From Streptomyces sp. NBC_01689 (GTDB lineage: Bacteria; Actinomycetota; Actinomycetes; Streptomycetales; Streptomycetaceae): a stretch of DNA of 64,000 bases. How positions within the stretch are numbered: the first letter of the stretch is position 1; every line of letters begins with the position of its first letter. The DNA lies in assembly GCF_036250675.1 (NCBI RefSeq), contig NZ_CP109592.1, forward strand, positions 1,674,001-1,738,000, read 5' to 3'. Both the position numbers and the translations under genes were made by a program. Positions 8,255 through 16,375 of the stretch are shown in pieces. A model generated the notes under the pieces. That model was not told the origin of the DNA, did no database searches, and saw nothing but the letters and a program-made list of their open reading frames with translations.

Positions 8255-9796
8255 TCACCGTCCGGGCGCGGCCAGCGAGCGCAGGGGCCCCCGGTGCATC
8301 GGAGTCGTGTGCCAGCGCACGTCGAACGTGCCGTCCGGCAGCACACAGCTCACGGTCATCCGATGCGGGGTCTCCAGGAACAACACGTCGAAGCGGAGGG
8401 TGTCCCGGTCCGCCCATCCTCCGCTGACCGCCATGGGGAGCGGGCCCTCCGCGACCGTCCACCCCGTCGCGGACAGCCGCAGCTCGTAGCGCTCGTCGGC
8501 CTCGGCGAGCGACACCGTCCAGCCGTCGCCGTCCGGCCGCCCGTCACCGTCCGCCGGGGCCGCCACCTCGACACGCGTCAGGGTCCGCTGTTCCGCGCAG
8601 ACGCCGTCCCGCGGCACGAACACCGCACCCGCCCAGGCGTCGGCGGAGGCCGACGAACCGGCGCCGCGGTCGGACCGGTCGGCCTCCCCGCCCGGCGGTG
8701 CGGGCTCCCCGGCCGACGGACCGGCGTCCAGCGCCGGCGGTCCCGCGCTCGCCACGACCGGTGGCAGGGTCAGCGCCGCCAGCCGCCGCAGCAGCCCCTC
8801 GTCCGCGGTGCCCGCGAGCGGCTCGGGTCCGATCGCCGGGAGCAGGTGCCGCCACATCAGGCCCAGCAGGTCCTGCATCTGCACCGTCGCCGCCGTCGTC
8901 GCGATCACCACGTCGTGTTCGGGAAGCACCACGCAGAACTGCCCGAAGGCGCCGTCGCCGCGGTAGCCGTGCCGTCCCATCCAGAACTGGAACCCGTACC
9001 CCCGCTCCCAGTCGGACCCCGAGTCCCCGGCCGATGCGTCCACGGTAGGGATCTGCTCGCGCGTCGCCTCCGCGATCCAGGAGGAGGGCAGCAGGCGTTC
9101 GCCGTTCCAGACGCCGTCCTGGAGGTAGAACTGGCCGAGCCGGGCGATCGCGTCCGTCGCCGCGTGCAGACCGCTGAACCCCAGGTCACGGCCCGGCGGA
9201 CGCTGCAGCCAGGCGGTCTCCCCGATGCCCAGCGGGTCCAGCAGCCGGGGCCGCAGGTACTCGGTGAGCGACTGTCCTGTCACCCGCTGGACGATCGAGG
9301 CGAGGGTGTACGTCGCGGGCTGGTTGTAGGCGAAGACGGTGCCCGGCTCCCGGTCCGGCGGCACGAGCAGGAAACCCCGTACGAACTCCTTCCGGTCGAG
9401 GCGGGCGGCCTCCTCCAAGGTGTCACCGAGGTGACCGCTCGCCATGGACGCCACGTGCCGGACGAGCATGGCGCGGCTGCGCGGGTCGGTGATCTCGGCC
9501 TCGAACTCGGGGAAGTACGAGATCACGGGGTCGTCGAGACGCACCAGCCCCTCCGCGACGGCGAACCCGGCGGCCGTGGACGTGAAGCTCTTGCTGAGCG
9601 AGTACAGCAGGTGGACGCGGTCGGGCGTGTACGGCGCCCACCAGCCGGAGGCCACCACATGACCGTGGCGCAGGATCATCAGACTGTGCGGTTCGATGTC
9701 CGGCGCGGCCTCGACGGCGTCCAGGAACGCGAGGATGCCGGCGGAGTCGACGCCCTGGGCTGCGGGGCTGCTGACGGGCAGGGGACGGGCACTCAT
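8255..9796 (-). CDS. serine hydrolase, beta-lactamase/DD-peptidase fold
   Basis: This 513-residue cytosolic-looking protein has no signal peptide. The penicillin-recognising SxxK motif is in LLYSLSKSFTS (near residue 60), followed by the tyrosine motif in FAYNQPATYTL and a glycine-rich strand GDGAFGQFCVVLPEHD. This is class C beta-lactamase-like family organisation. After about residue 350 there is a Pro/Ser/Gly-rich linker and then a beta-rich C-terminal domain (ERYELRLSATGW, RWHTTPMHRGPLRSLAAPGR) seen in related esterase-type hydrolases. Start MSARPLPVSS follows a GGAGG site in CCGGAGGCCC. Probably an esterase or peptidase; the substrate cannot be read from sequence. Confidence 0.82.
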   Translation of the reverse strand: MSARPLPVSSPAAQGVDSAGILAFLDAVEAAPDIEPHSLMILRHGHVVASGWWAPYTPDRVHLLYSLSKSFTSTAAGFAVAEGLVRLDDPVISYFPEFEAEITDPRSRAMLVRHVASMASGHLGDTLEEAARLDRKEFVRGFLLVPPDREPGTVFAYNQPATYTLASIVQRVTGQSLTEYLRPRLLDPLGIGETAWLQRPPGRDLGFSGLHAATDAIARLGQFYLQDGVWNGERLLPSSWIAEATREQIPTVDASAGDSGSDWERGYGFQFWMGRHGYRGDGAFGQFCVVLPEHDVVIATTAATVQMQDLLGLMWRHLLPAIGPEPLAGTADEGLLRRLAALTLPPVVASAGPPALDAGPSAGEPAPPGGEADRSDRGAGSSASADAWAGAVFVPRDGVCAEQRTLTRVEVAAPADGDGRPDGDGWTVSLAEADERYELRLSATGWTVAEGPLPMAVSGGWADRDTLRFDVLFLETPHRMTVSCVLPDGTFDVRWHTTPMHRGPLRSLAAPGR

Positions 9797-9870
9797 ACGC
9801 GGGCCTCCGGGGCGGTTCGGGGGAACGACAGGGACTGCCGAGGACGACAACGAACGGGGGACGACGACCA

Positions 9871-9965
9871 GTGGTGACGGACGGCGCCAGTGGTGACGGA
9901 CGGGGCCAGTGGTGGTGGACGGGGCCAACGCCGTTGGACGGGAACAGTGGTGGCGTGACGGGTGG
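9871..9965 (+). repeat. five-copy 19-bp tandem repeat
   Basis: Units begin at 9871, 9890, 9909, 9928 and 9947. The first three share GTGGTGACGGACGGSGCCA-type sequence with one to three differences; the last two are more diverged. It lies upstream of the serine hydrolase gene on its promoter side. 19 bp is not a multiple of three and no credible protein crosses it, so this is non-coding repeat expansion. Confidence 0.75.
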
Positions 9966-10124
9966 CGACGGACCGTGGCCGGCGGCGACGGGTGGTGGCG
10001 GATCACGGGTGACACTCGGTGCATCCACCATCCTTCCCCGGCCCGCCGTCACCTGTCCATGACGTGCGGGCAGGACCCGCGCGGCTGCAGAACGGGCCGG
10101 TGTCCGGCGGGCGGAGCCGAGGTT

Positions 10125-10140
10125 CACCGTGTACACGGTG
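10125..10140. promoter_or_regulatory. perfect 16-bp palindrome, candidate operator upstream of pobA
   Basis: CACCGTGTACACGGTG equals its own reverse complement and lies 133 bases before the pobA start. Such palindromes are typical binding sites for dimeric regulators; no regulator gene is adjacent. Function is inferred. Confidence 0.45.
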
Positions 10141-10260
10141 GAGCACGGGAGTCGGGACTTCATGGCGCGCGGCCGAGCAGCGTCGGGGCTGCTCGCGGCA
10201 CGTCGGCGAAGGAAGTGTCAGGGGGTTGTGCAGACCCGCCAGGGGTTGTCGGGCCACCGA

Positions 10261-10266
10261 CATAAT
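10261..10266 (+). promoter_or_regulatory. -10-like box, possibly leaderless pobA transcript
   Basis: CATAAT at 10261-10266 is followed after six bases by the ATG at 10273, and no Shine-Dalgarno sequence precedes that ATG. This spacing would place the transcript start at or next to the start codon. No good -35 box is seen at the usual distance. Confidence 0.4.
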
Positions 10267-10272
10267 GCACGG

Positions 10273-11505
10273 ATGATCAAGCCCTCCCCCACCGCGGAGC
10301 CGACGCGTCGCGTCCCCGTCGTCGTCATCGGCGCGGGGCCCGCCGGGCTCACCGTCGCGAACATCCTGCACACGGCGGGCGTCGACTGCGTGGTTCTGGA
10401 GACCGAGAGCAGGGAGTTCGTCGAACAGCGGCCACGCGCGGGGTTCATCGAGGAGTGGGCGGTGCGGGCGCTGCGCGAGCGGGGGCTCGCCGGCCGGCTG
10501 GTGGAGCGGGCGCAGGCGCACACCGCGTGCGAGTTCCGCATCGACGGCGAACGCCACCGCTTCCGGTACACCGAGCTGACCGGCGAGCGGCACTTCGTCT
10601 ATCCCCAGCCGCTGCTGGTGACCGATCTGGTGCGTGCGTACGCCGACGTGAAGGGCGGCGACATCCGGTTCGGGGTACGGGACGTGGCTCTGCACGGCCT
10701 CGACGACGACCGGCCCTCGGTGCTGTACACGGATCCCGCCACGGGCGAACGGCGCCGCCTCGACTGCGAGTTCGTGGCCGGCTGCGACGGTGCTCGCGGG
10801 GTGACCCGGCCCCACGCGGTGCCCGGGCGGGGCACCGTGGCGCGTCACGACTACGGCGTCGGATGGCTGGCGCTGCTGGCCGAGGCGCCGCCGTCCAGCG
10901 ACTGTGTCGTCTTCGGGGTCCACCCCCGGGGTTTCGCCGCCCACATGGCCCGCGGCCCGGAAGTCACCCGTTACTACCTGGAGGTGGCGCCCGGCGAGGA
11001 TCCCGAACGCTGGTCGCACGACCGGGTGTGGTCGGAGCTGCACGCCCGGCTGGCGGTGGCCGGGGCGCCCGCGCTGACCGAGGGGCCGCTGATCGAGAAG
11101 CGCGTCCTCGACATGCACAGCTATGTCGTGGAACCGATGGCCTACGGGCGGCTGTTCCTGGCGGGCGACGCCGCCCACCTCGTGGCACCGATCGCCGCGA
11201 AGGGCATGAACCTCGCCCTGCACGACGCCCTGCTTCTGGCGGACGCCCTGGTCGGGTACTTCGGTACGGGGGACGGCGGCGGGCTGCGGGACTACTCGGA
11301 CGCCTGTCTGCGGCGGGTCTGGGAGTACCAGGAATTCTCCGTATGGCTGGCCGAGTTGCTGCACGGGCCGTCCTCGGGTGACCCCTTCCGTGCGGGTGCC
11401 GCGCGCGCCCGGCTGCGGCGCGTGCTGGACTCCCCCGCGGCGGCGGCCGCCTTCGCCGCGTCGTACATTGGGAAGGCCGCCGCGGGCCGAACCGCCGTGG
11501 GCTGA
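10273..11505 (+). CDS. pobA: 4-hydroxybenzoate 3-monooxygenase
   Basis: This 410-residue flavin monooxygenase closely follows the p-hydroxybenzoate hydroxylase plan. The FAD-binding GxGxxG is VVVIGAGPAGLTVAN, the second nucleotide motif is in CEFVAGCDGARGVTRP, and the third FAD motif is LFLAGDAAHLVAPIAAKGMNLALHD (first part). PRAGFIEEWAVRALRERGL and HFVYPQPLLVTDL are also typical. The enzyme converts 4-hydroxybenzoate to protocatechuate using NAD(P)H and O2, feeding the beta-ketoadipate pathway, though no pca genes lie in this window. Start MIKPSPTAEP was chosen because upstream codons look non-coding; translation may be leaderless. The C-terminal 15 residues are Ala-rich and loose. Confidence 0.82.
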   Translation: MIKPSPTAEPTRRVPVVVIGAGPAGLTVANILHTAGVDCVVLETESREFVEQRPRAGFIEEWAVRALRERGLAGRLVERAQAHTACEFRIDGERHRFRYTELTGERHFVYPQPLLVTDLVRAYADVKGGDIRFGVRDVALHGLDDDRPSVLYTDPATGERRRLDCEFVAGCDGARGVTRPHAVPGRGTVARHDYGVGWLALLAEAPPSSDCVVFGVHPRGFAAHMARGPEVTRYYLEVAPGEDPERWSHDRVWSELHARLAVAGAPALTEGPLIEKRVLDMHSYVVEPMAYGRLFLAGDAAHLVAPIAAKGMNLALHDALLLADALVGYFGTGDGGGLRDYSDACLRRVWEYQEFSVWLAELLHGPSSGDPFRAGAARARLRRVLDSPAAAAAFAASYIGKAAAGRTAVG

Positions 11506-11543
11506 ACGGCCGATCACGTACGGGGCGCCCCGCGACGTGACGG

Positions 11544-11583
11544 CCCGACAGCCCGACAGCCCGACAGCCCGACAGCCCGACGA
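11544..11583 (+). repeat. 8-bp tandem repeat (CCCGACAG), about five copies
   Basis: Four exact copies of CCCGACAG start at 11544, 11552, 11560 and 11568, and a variant CCCGACGA follows before a CGACG-rich run. The repeat is in the gap downstream of pobA and has no coding role that I can see. It is a probable slippage-prone site. Confidence 0.75.
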
Positions 11584-11744
11584 CGCGACGACGCGAGCCG
11601 ACTCGGGACCGAACTGTGCGCACATGGGTGCCAGATGAATGAAAGTCAGGAAAAACAGGGCCCCGGAATCGCCCGGCTTTGAACACCCGCCGCCACGCCC
11701 TCCGTACCAACGGGAAAGTGCCCGGTGCGCAGCGAGGGATGACC

Positions 11745-13388
11745 ATGGTCAAGGTGCAAGTCTCCACGGACGAGTCTGTCGCGGGAAGATACCGGCTCCT
11801 GGAGGCCGTCCATCGGGAGGAGGGGCGCGACACCTGGAACGGCCAGGACGTGGAGTCCCTGCGGCTCGTCACCCTGACCAGGTCCCGGCGCCCGGACCGT
11901 CCGCGCGAGGAGGCCGACCTGCGCACCGCGGTACGGATCACGCGGGAGTCCGAGGCGCTGGGTCTGGTGTGTCCCGGTCGGGTGGCGGTCGTCGTGGACG
12001 TCGTCGTGGACGGCGAGTTCCTGTGGACGGTGACCGCGCGGCCCGCGGGCGTGCCGCTGGGCGCGCTCCTCGGGCAGGGCCCGCTGGACCAGGTCAGGAC
12101 CGCGCGTGTCGGGCTCGATCTGCTCGATGTGCTGGGCGCCGCGCATCGGGAGGGTTTCACGCACGGCGATCTCAGTCCCGGCCAGGTGTGGGTGGAGGAG
12201 TTCGGTGGGGTGACCGTGAGCGGATTCGGGGTGACGGGCGCCTCCGGATCGCCCCGCGTCACGGTTCCGTCGTACGCCTCCCCCGAGCAGGCCCGCGGTG
12301 AGGGCGGCGGACCGGCCGCGGATCTGTGGGCGCTGGGCGCGATCATGTACGAGATGGTCGAGGGCCGTCCCGTCATCCGGGACCGGGGCGGTCGGGAGGC
12401 GACGTTCCGCGCCGTCGAACGGCTGCCCGTCCGGGCTCCGTCGAACGCCGGGCCGCTCGGTCCGGCCATCCAGGGGCTGCTGCGCAGGGACCCCGTGGAG
12501 CGGGTGCCCGAGTCGGTCGTACGAGAGGCGCTCACGCGCGTCCTCCGGGCCGCGCTCGACGACTCGGAGCCGACCGGAACGCTGCCGTTGTTCGAGGAGT
12601 CCGGGCGCGAGGGCCCACGCCCGGGGCGGCCGCGCGGGGGGCTGCCCGTCGGCCGGCCGGTGCTGCTGGGGGCGGCGCTGGCCGTGACGGCGCTCTGCTT
12701 CGCCGGGCTCGCCGCGGCGGGCGGGCTGTCCGGACGTGACACGACCGCGGCGGGCTCCACGCCGTCCCCGTCCGCCCCTGCCCGGCCGAGCGGCTCGGCC
12801 GCCGCCACCGCCCGCGGCGCGGACCCGCGGGGAACGCCGCCGGCCCCGGCATCCCGTTCCGCGTCCGCGTCCGCGTCTCCGTCGGATTCCCCCTCCCCGT
12901 CCCGTACGGTCCGGCAGGATCCGCCGGCCGGGTTCTTCCGCTTCTCCTCGCCCCAGGGCTTCGCCGTCGATCTCCCCCGGGGGTGGGCGGCGCTGCGGAC
13001 CGAGCGGTCCGCCGACGGGTCCTACCGTGTCCTGCTCGGCGCCGGCGGCGACCCGCGCACACTGACCGTCACGTACAGCACGCGACTGGCTCCGGACCCC
13101 GTCGCGGTCTGGAGCGAGGTGGACAGCTCGCTGCGGAGCGATCCGATCGACTACGCGCGGGCGGGTGACATCCGTGCCGTCGACTATCGCGGCTACCGGG
13201 GCGCGGACATGGAGTGGCTCTCCACGTCCGACGGGGTCCGGGAGCGGACGTTCGGCCGCGGCTTCCTCGTCGGCGACCGGAGGGGGTTCTCGCTGCGGTG
13301 GACGACCCCGGCGGACGCCCGGGACTCGTCCGCGGACCGGCAGGCGCTGGACACGTTCCTGCGGACGTTCGCTTTCACGTCGGGGTGA
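11745..13388 (+). CDS. membrane-anchored Ser/Thr pseudokinase
   Basis: This 547-residue protein has an N-terminal protein-kinase-like domain (about 1-290), a Pro/Ser linker, one membrane helix (about 305-327, VLLGAALAVTALCFAGLAAA), a Ser/Ala-rich stretch and an external domain (about 390-547) starting PPAGFFRFSSPQGFAVDLP. The catalytic loop reads HGDLSPGQV at about 140, but the metal-binding DFG is GFG (SGFGVTG, about 160) and no glycine-rich loop or VAIK lysine is evident. It is therefore probably catalytically dead and acts as a scaffold or sensor. The APE region survives as YASPEQARG. GAGGG lies six bases before the chosen ATG; an ATG six bases earlier is less likely. Confidence 0.8.
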   Translation: MVKVQVSTDESVAGRYRLLEAVHREEGRDTWNGQDVESLRLVTLTRSRRPDRPREEADLRTAVRITRESEALGLVCPGRVAVVVDVVVDGEFLWTVTARPAGVPLGALLGQGPLDQVRTARVGLDLLDVLGAAHREGFTHGDLSPGQVWVEEFGGVTVSGFGVTGASGSPRVTVPSYASPEQARGEGGGPAADLWALGAIMYEMVEGRPVIRDRGGREATFRAVERLPVRAPSNAGPLGPAIQGLLRRDPVERVPESVVREALTRVLRAALDDSEPTGTLPLFEESGREGPRPGRPRGGLPVGRPVLLGAALAVTALCFAGLAAAGGLSGRDTTAAGSTPSPSAPARPSGSAAATARGADPRGTPPAPASRSASASASPSDSPSPSRTVRQDPPAGFFRFSSPQGFAVDLPRGWAALRTERSADGSYRVLLGAGGDPRTLTVTYSTRLAPDPVAVWSEVDSSLRSDPIDYARAGDIRAVDYRGYRGADMEWLSTSDGVRERTFGRGFLVGDRRGFSLRWTTPADARDSSADRQALDTFLRTFAFTSG

Positions 13389-13430
13389 CTCCCGGTCGTG
13401 ACGGCCGTCCCACGGGCCCGCGCCCGTTCC

Positions 13431-13562
13431 TCAGTCCGGGCCGGATGCCGTCCGGGCCGGATGCCGTCCGGGCCGGATGCCGTCCGGGCCGGATGCCGTC
13501 CAGGCCGGATGCCGTCCAGGCCGAGTGCCGTCCGGGCCGGATGCCGTCCGGGCCGGGTGCGC
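13431..13562. repeat. 16-bp tandem repeat array of small hairpins, about eight copies
   Basis: The core CCGGATGCCGTCCGGG repeats every 16 bp (ATG of the units at 13445, 13461, 13477, 13493, 13509 and 13541, with a variant between). Each unit contains CCGGA-TGCCG-TCCGG, able to form a five-pair stem with a five-base loop. The array sits between the convergent ends of the pseudokinase and the graspetide ATP-grasp gene, so it may act as a two-way transcription stop or be a repeat expansion of one. There are no spacers, so it is not CRISPR. Confidence 0.8.
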
Positions 13563-13581
13563 GGACGAGGACCGGCCGGGG

Positions 13582-14523
13582 TCAGCGGCGGTCGCCGGGT
13601 CTTCGCCGGGCGAGCCACAGGGCGACCGCCTCGGAGATGGGCTGGCCGGTCTCCAGCTCGATGAAGCCGAACTGGCCACCCTGGTTGCCTTCCAGGAACC
13701 ACCACACCCCCTCCTCGTCCTCGGCGAAGTCGAAGGCCGCGTAGGCGAGTTCGGTGAAGGCCGTGTACTCCTGCACCGACCGGGCGATGCGTCCCGGCAC
13801 CGCGACGGGCTCCCAGGCGTGACCGGTCTCGCCGAAGCGCCCGTCGACCTGCCCCGCCACCGCGGTCTTCCGGGCACCGAAGAGCCGGTCCCCGATGCAG
13901 GTGAGCCTGATGTCGGCGCGCTTGGGGATGTACTGCTGGAGCAGCGCGGGTCCGGCCGCCACACCGGAGAAGTCCGCGTCGGGGCCGATCAGGGTGGTGG
14001 GCAGCGCCACCCTGGGTTCGCCGGGCGGTGGCCCGGAGGCGGACTTGACCACCACCTGCCGGTACTCCTCGACGAACTGCTGGGCCACGCGCGGCGCGGT
14101 CGTGATGACGGTCGGTGGCACGGCGAACCCGCTGCTGTGCGCCACCCTCAGCTGCCAGGGCTTGTGCCGGGCCTGCTCGGCCCGGCGCGGGTGGTTCATC
14201 CAGCGGGTCGAGGCGGAGTAGAGCATGCCGAACAGCGCCTGCCGGGTCTCCGCGGTCAGCCACGGCGAGGGCTCCGGGGCGTGCGCCGCGGGCTCGCCCG
14301 GACGGCGCACCCACACCGACCGCAGGCCGCCCATGCTGAGCACATGGCCGTTGACCGAGAGGTAGCCGTCGAAGTCGCCGTGCGCGTAGTCCGCGGACAG
14401 GACCGCCCTGCCCGGGACGTCGGCGGGGTCGAGGCGCACCATCGGCACACCCTGTTCGTGCAGTCTGGCCACGACCATGTCGGCGGTGACGTCCTGCTCC
14501 GCCGTGAGAATCAGTACCGTCAT
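13582..14523 (-). CDS. tgmB: ATP-grasp ribosomal peptide maturase (graspetide synthetase)
   Basis: This 313-residue protein belongs to the TgmB-type ATP-grasp ligases, which join Thr/Ser/Lys side chains of a precursor peptide to Asp/Glu side chains as ester or amide crosslinks. The N-terminus MTVLILTAEQDVTADMVV is typical, as are VVVKSASG (ATP-contacting lysine), LLQQYIPKRADIRLTCIGD, FDFAEDEEGVWWFLEGNQGGQFGFIE (metal-binding Glu/Asn, first part) and the terminal TGQPISEAVALWL. The precursor gene lies 15 bases upstream on the same strand. No methyltransferase, transporter or protease of the class is adjacent, so the locus is minimal. Confidence 0.9.
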   Translation of the reverse strand: MTVLILTAEQDVTADMVVARLHEQGVPMVRLDPADVPGRAVLSADYAHGDFDGYLSVNGHVLSMGGLRSVWVRRPGEPAAHAPEPSPWLTAETRQALFGMLYSASTRWMNHPRRAEQARHKPWQLRVAHSSGFAVPPTVITTAPRVAQQFVEEYRQVVVKSASGPPPGEPRVALPTTLIGPDADFSGVAAGPALLQQYIPKRADIRLTCIGDRLFGARKTAVAGQVDGRFGETGHAWEPVAVPGRIARSVQEYTAFTELAYAAFDFAEDEEGVWWFLEGNQGGQFGFIELETGQPISEAVALWLARRRPGDRR

Positions 14524-14538
14524 CGGGGTGAGTGGCCG

Positions 14539-14730
14539 TCAGTCGTCGAAGTGCGTCTGGGAGCCGGCGGTGGAGGTCGTCGTACCGGTCGCCATCAGGA
14601 GCGCTCGGTCACTGACGGCCGGCCGGCCGTCCGGCAGCACGTTCAGTTGCAGGGACACGTCGAAGTGGTACGGGGGTACAGCGGCCGAATGCCCTGTGGG
14701 CAAGGCGTAGTTGAGGGTGAACGGTCGCAC
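14539..14730 (-). CDS. tgmA: ATP-grasp-modified RiPP precursor peptide (graspetide)
   Basis: This 63-residue peptide starts at the GTG with GGAGG seven bases upstream and opens MRPFTLNYALP, the conserved leader of TgmA-type precursors. An in-frame GTG 24 bases further upstream lacks this spacing. The C-terminus carries the likely core TGTTTSTAGSQTHFDD, with a run of Thr/Ser hydroxyl donors followed by an Asp pair as acceptors. The adjacent ATP-grasp enzyme would make ester links between them. The crosslink pattern cannot be deduced. It is probably transcribed with tgmB from a promoter in the 14731-14957 gap. Confidence 0.88.
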   Translation of the reverse strand: MRPFTLNYALPTGHSAAVPPYHFDVSLQLNVLPDGRPAVSDRALLMATGTTTSTAGSQTHFDD

Positions 14731-14776
14731 GATGGATCCTCCCGCCGGTCTCACGATGCACTGCCCCCTCCCCTAC

Positions 14777-14803
14777 GTGTGATTCCTGTAAGGAATTCAT
14801 CAC
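14777..14803. promoter_or_regulatory. imperfect palindrome upstream of the graspetide precursor
   Basis: GATTCC-TGTAA-GGAATTC forms the centre and GTG...CAC lies outside it, about 50-70 bases upstream of the precursor start on the minus strand. It sits in the 227-bp divergent gap that also serves the gene at 14958. Its symmetry and position suggest an operator; the cognate regulator is unknown. Confidence 0.4.
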
Positions 14804-14957
14804 TTTGCGCCACATCGGGGTGAACAGCGTCACATCGCGTCGTTTCAGGCTTACTTGATTCCGTTGTTGCTTGTGTGTCTGCTTGATCCGGCCCAACCTA
14901 CGGCCAAAGCTTCATTCTCTGTGATCTTAACTCCGCACTTACCTAGGAGAGTTCCCG

Positions 14958-16130
14958 GTGACCGCAACCTTCGTCCCGACCGAAGAATCCGTCGCACGGC
15001 CCGACGCGGAGGACACCCTTTCGTGTGACGCGCGGGACGCCGTCTCGCCTGACGGCGAGGACTCCCTCGCGTCCGGCCCGGACGATGTGCTCTCCTCCGA
15101 CGCGGACGACGCCCTCACCTCCGACGCGCGGGACGTCATCCCCCGTGACGTGCACGCCGCCGTCTCGCGCGACGCGCGGGACTTCGGGGCCTACGCGCGG
15201 ACCGGTGGCTGGGCCTTCGCCTTGAAGGTCGCGCGCAGTGTGCGTCCCGGCGGGCAGGCGGCCGACGAGACCCCCAAGGTGTCCGCCAAGGAGTTCGCCG
15301 CACTGGCCGCGTGCTCACCCGAACGTGTGATGCGTCACTACAAGGCGTGGGACCGGGCGGCCGACGACGGTCTCGTGCCGCACTTCGAGGTTCTCGTCCC
15401 GGGTGAGGAGGTCGAACTGCCGGGCGCGGACGCGTGGGCGGCGTACTACGCCTCCCGCTCCAGCGCGTCGTCCGAGCGGGGCACCGCCATCGCCGAGGCG
15501 GCCCAGGCCGAGGGCATCCGCCCCACCAAGGCGCTGGAGGTCGCCGAGAATCCCACCGCGCTGCGGGCCGCGATCCTCGCGGACCCCTCCACGGCCCAGG
15601 CGGCCCGGACCGCGCTCCTGGACCGGGTGAAGGAAGACCCGGCGCTGCAGGCGGAGTTGGCCCGCGACATCGCGCGTACCGACGAACTGAAGAAGGCGGT
15701 GGCCACCGAGACCCGGGCGGCCGACCGGATCGGCTACGTCCGTCAGATCGCCGAGAAGGGGCAGATCCGGACCCCGGCGGGACAGACCCTCGACGCCCCG
15801 GCGGAGCTCCGCTCGGAGGCCGAGCGGCACCTGTCGCTCCTCGACGAGCTCGACGAGGGCGAGGACACCGGCGAGTGGGTGACCGAGGCCTACGACACGA
15901 TGAAGGGCCTGGTCGTCGAGACGGTCGAGGCGGACCCCGAACTCCGGGTCCAGGAACGCCGTACGAAGTTCTACAACAGCCTGCAGCGGGCCACGAAGGT
16001 CTTCGAGGAGCTGACCTTCGACGACGCCGACGACATCTACGAGGACGACATGGTGCAGCGCCTCGAGGAGCTCCAGCAGGCGATCGGCTCCTGCATCACG
16101 GCACTCCGGAGCGCGGCACCGCGGGAGTGA
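14958..16130 (+). CDS. unknown protein with acidic N-terminal repeats and helical body
   Basis: I do not recognise a named family for this 390-residue protein. Residues 1-75 are a degenerate Asp-rich repeat (units such as SCDARDAVSPDGEDSLA and SSDADDALTSDARDVI), which gives a very acidic, disordered tail. Residues about 80-170 (YARTGGWAFALKVARSV, VSAKEFAALAACSPERVMRHYKAW) resemble a helix-turn-helix-like segment. The remainder is long charged helices, including AQAARTALLDRVKEDPALQAE and LDELDEGEDTGEWVTEAYD. There is no signal peptide or membrane helix. GTG start follows GGAGAGTTCCCG. It is divergent from the graspetide genes. DNA binding is a guess from the central segment. Confidence 0.7.
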   Translation: MTATFVPTEESVARPDAEDTLSCDARDAVSPDGEDSLASGPDDVLSSDADDALTSDARDVIPRDVHAAVSRDARDFGAYARTGGWAFALKVARSVRPGGQAADETPKVSAKEFAALAACSPERVMRHYKAWDRAADDGLVPHFEVLVPGEEVELPGADAWAAYYASRSSASSERGTAIAEAAQAEGIRPTKALEVAENPTALRAAILADPSTAQAARTALLDRVKEDPALQAELARDIARTDELKKAVATETRAADRIGYVRQIAEKGQIRTPAGQTLDAPAELRSEAERHLSLLDELDEGEDTGEWVTEAYDTMKGLVVETVEADPELRVQERRTKFYNSLQRATKVFEELTFDDADDIYEDDMVQRLEELQQAIGSCITALRSAAPRE

Positions 16131-16175
16131 ACCCCGCCCACGCCGGCGCCGGTGTCACCGTCGGCGCCGGGATCG

Positions 16176-16199
16176 GCCCCCGGACAAGGACCCGGGGGC
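16176..16199 (+). terminator. hairpin terminator after the acidic-repeat protein gene
   Basis: GCCCCCGG and CCGGGGGC form an eight-pair stem around an eight-base loop, 46 bases past the stop codon, followed by GCGTTCTTCG rather than a clean T-tract, as is usual in high-GC actinobacteria. Confidence 0.6.
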
Positions 16200-16375
16200 G
16201 CGTTCTTCGAGGCGGTGGTTCATGCGGTCGGCCGGCAGGGGGCGGCGCGTCCGGACCGGCCGGGGCACGGGCTGACGTTCGTCTCCGTTCTCGCGCCCCC
16301 GGGTGAGTAGGCGTACTCATGTCCCCGCTCCCCCGCTCCAGCACGATGGGGCGACCCGGACCAAGGAGCCTCACC

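Larger units (their letters stand above)
9797..10272. other. 476-bp intergenic region between serine hydrolase and pobA
   Basis: No supported gene lies here. It holds a decaying 19-bp tandem repeat (9871-9965), a perfect 16-bp palindrome (10125-10140) and a -10-like box directly before the pobA start. It must carry the promoters of two divergent genes. Confidence 0.6.

Noticed and set aside
13431..13562. CRISPR-like array
   Set aside because: Units are contiguous 16-bp repeats with no unique spacers and no cas genes nearby.
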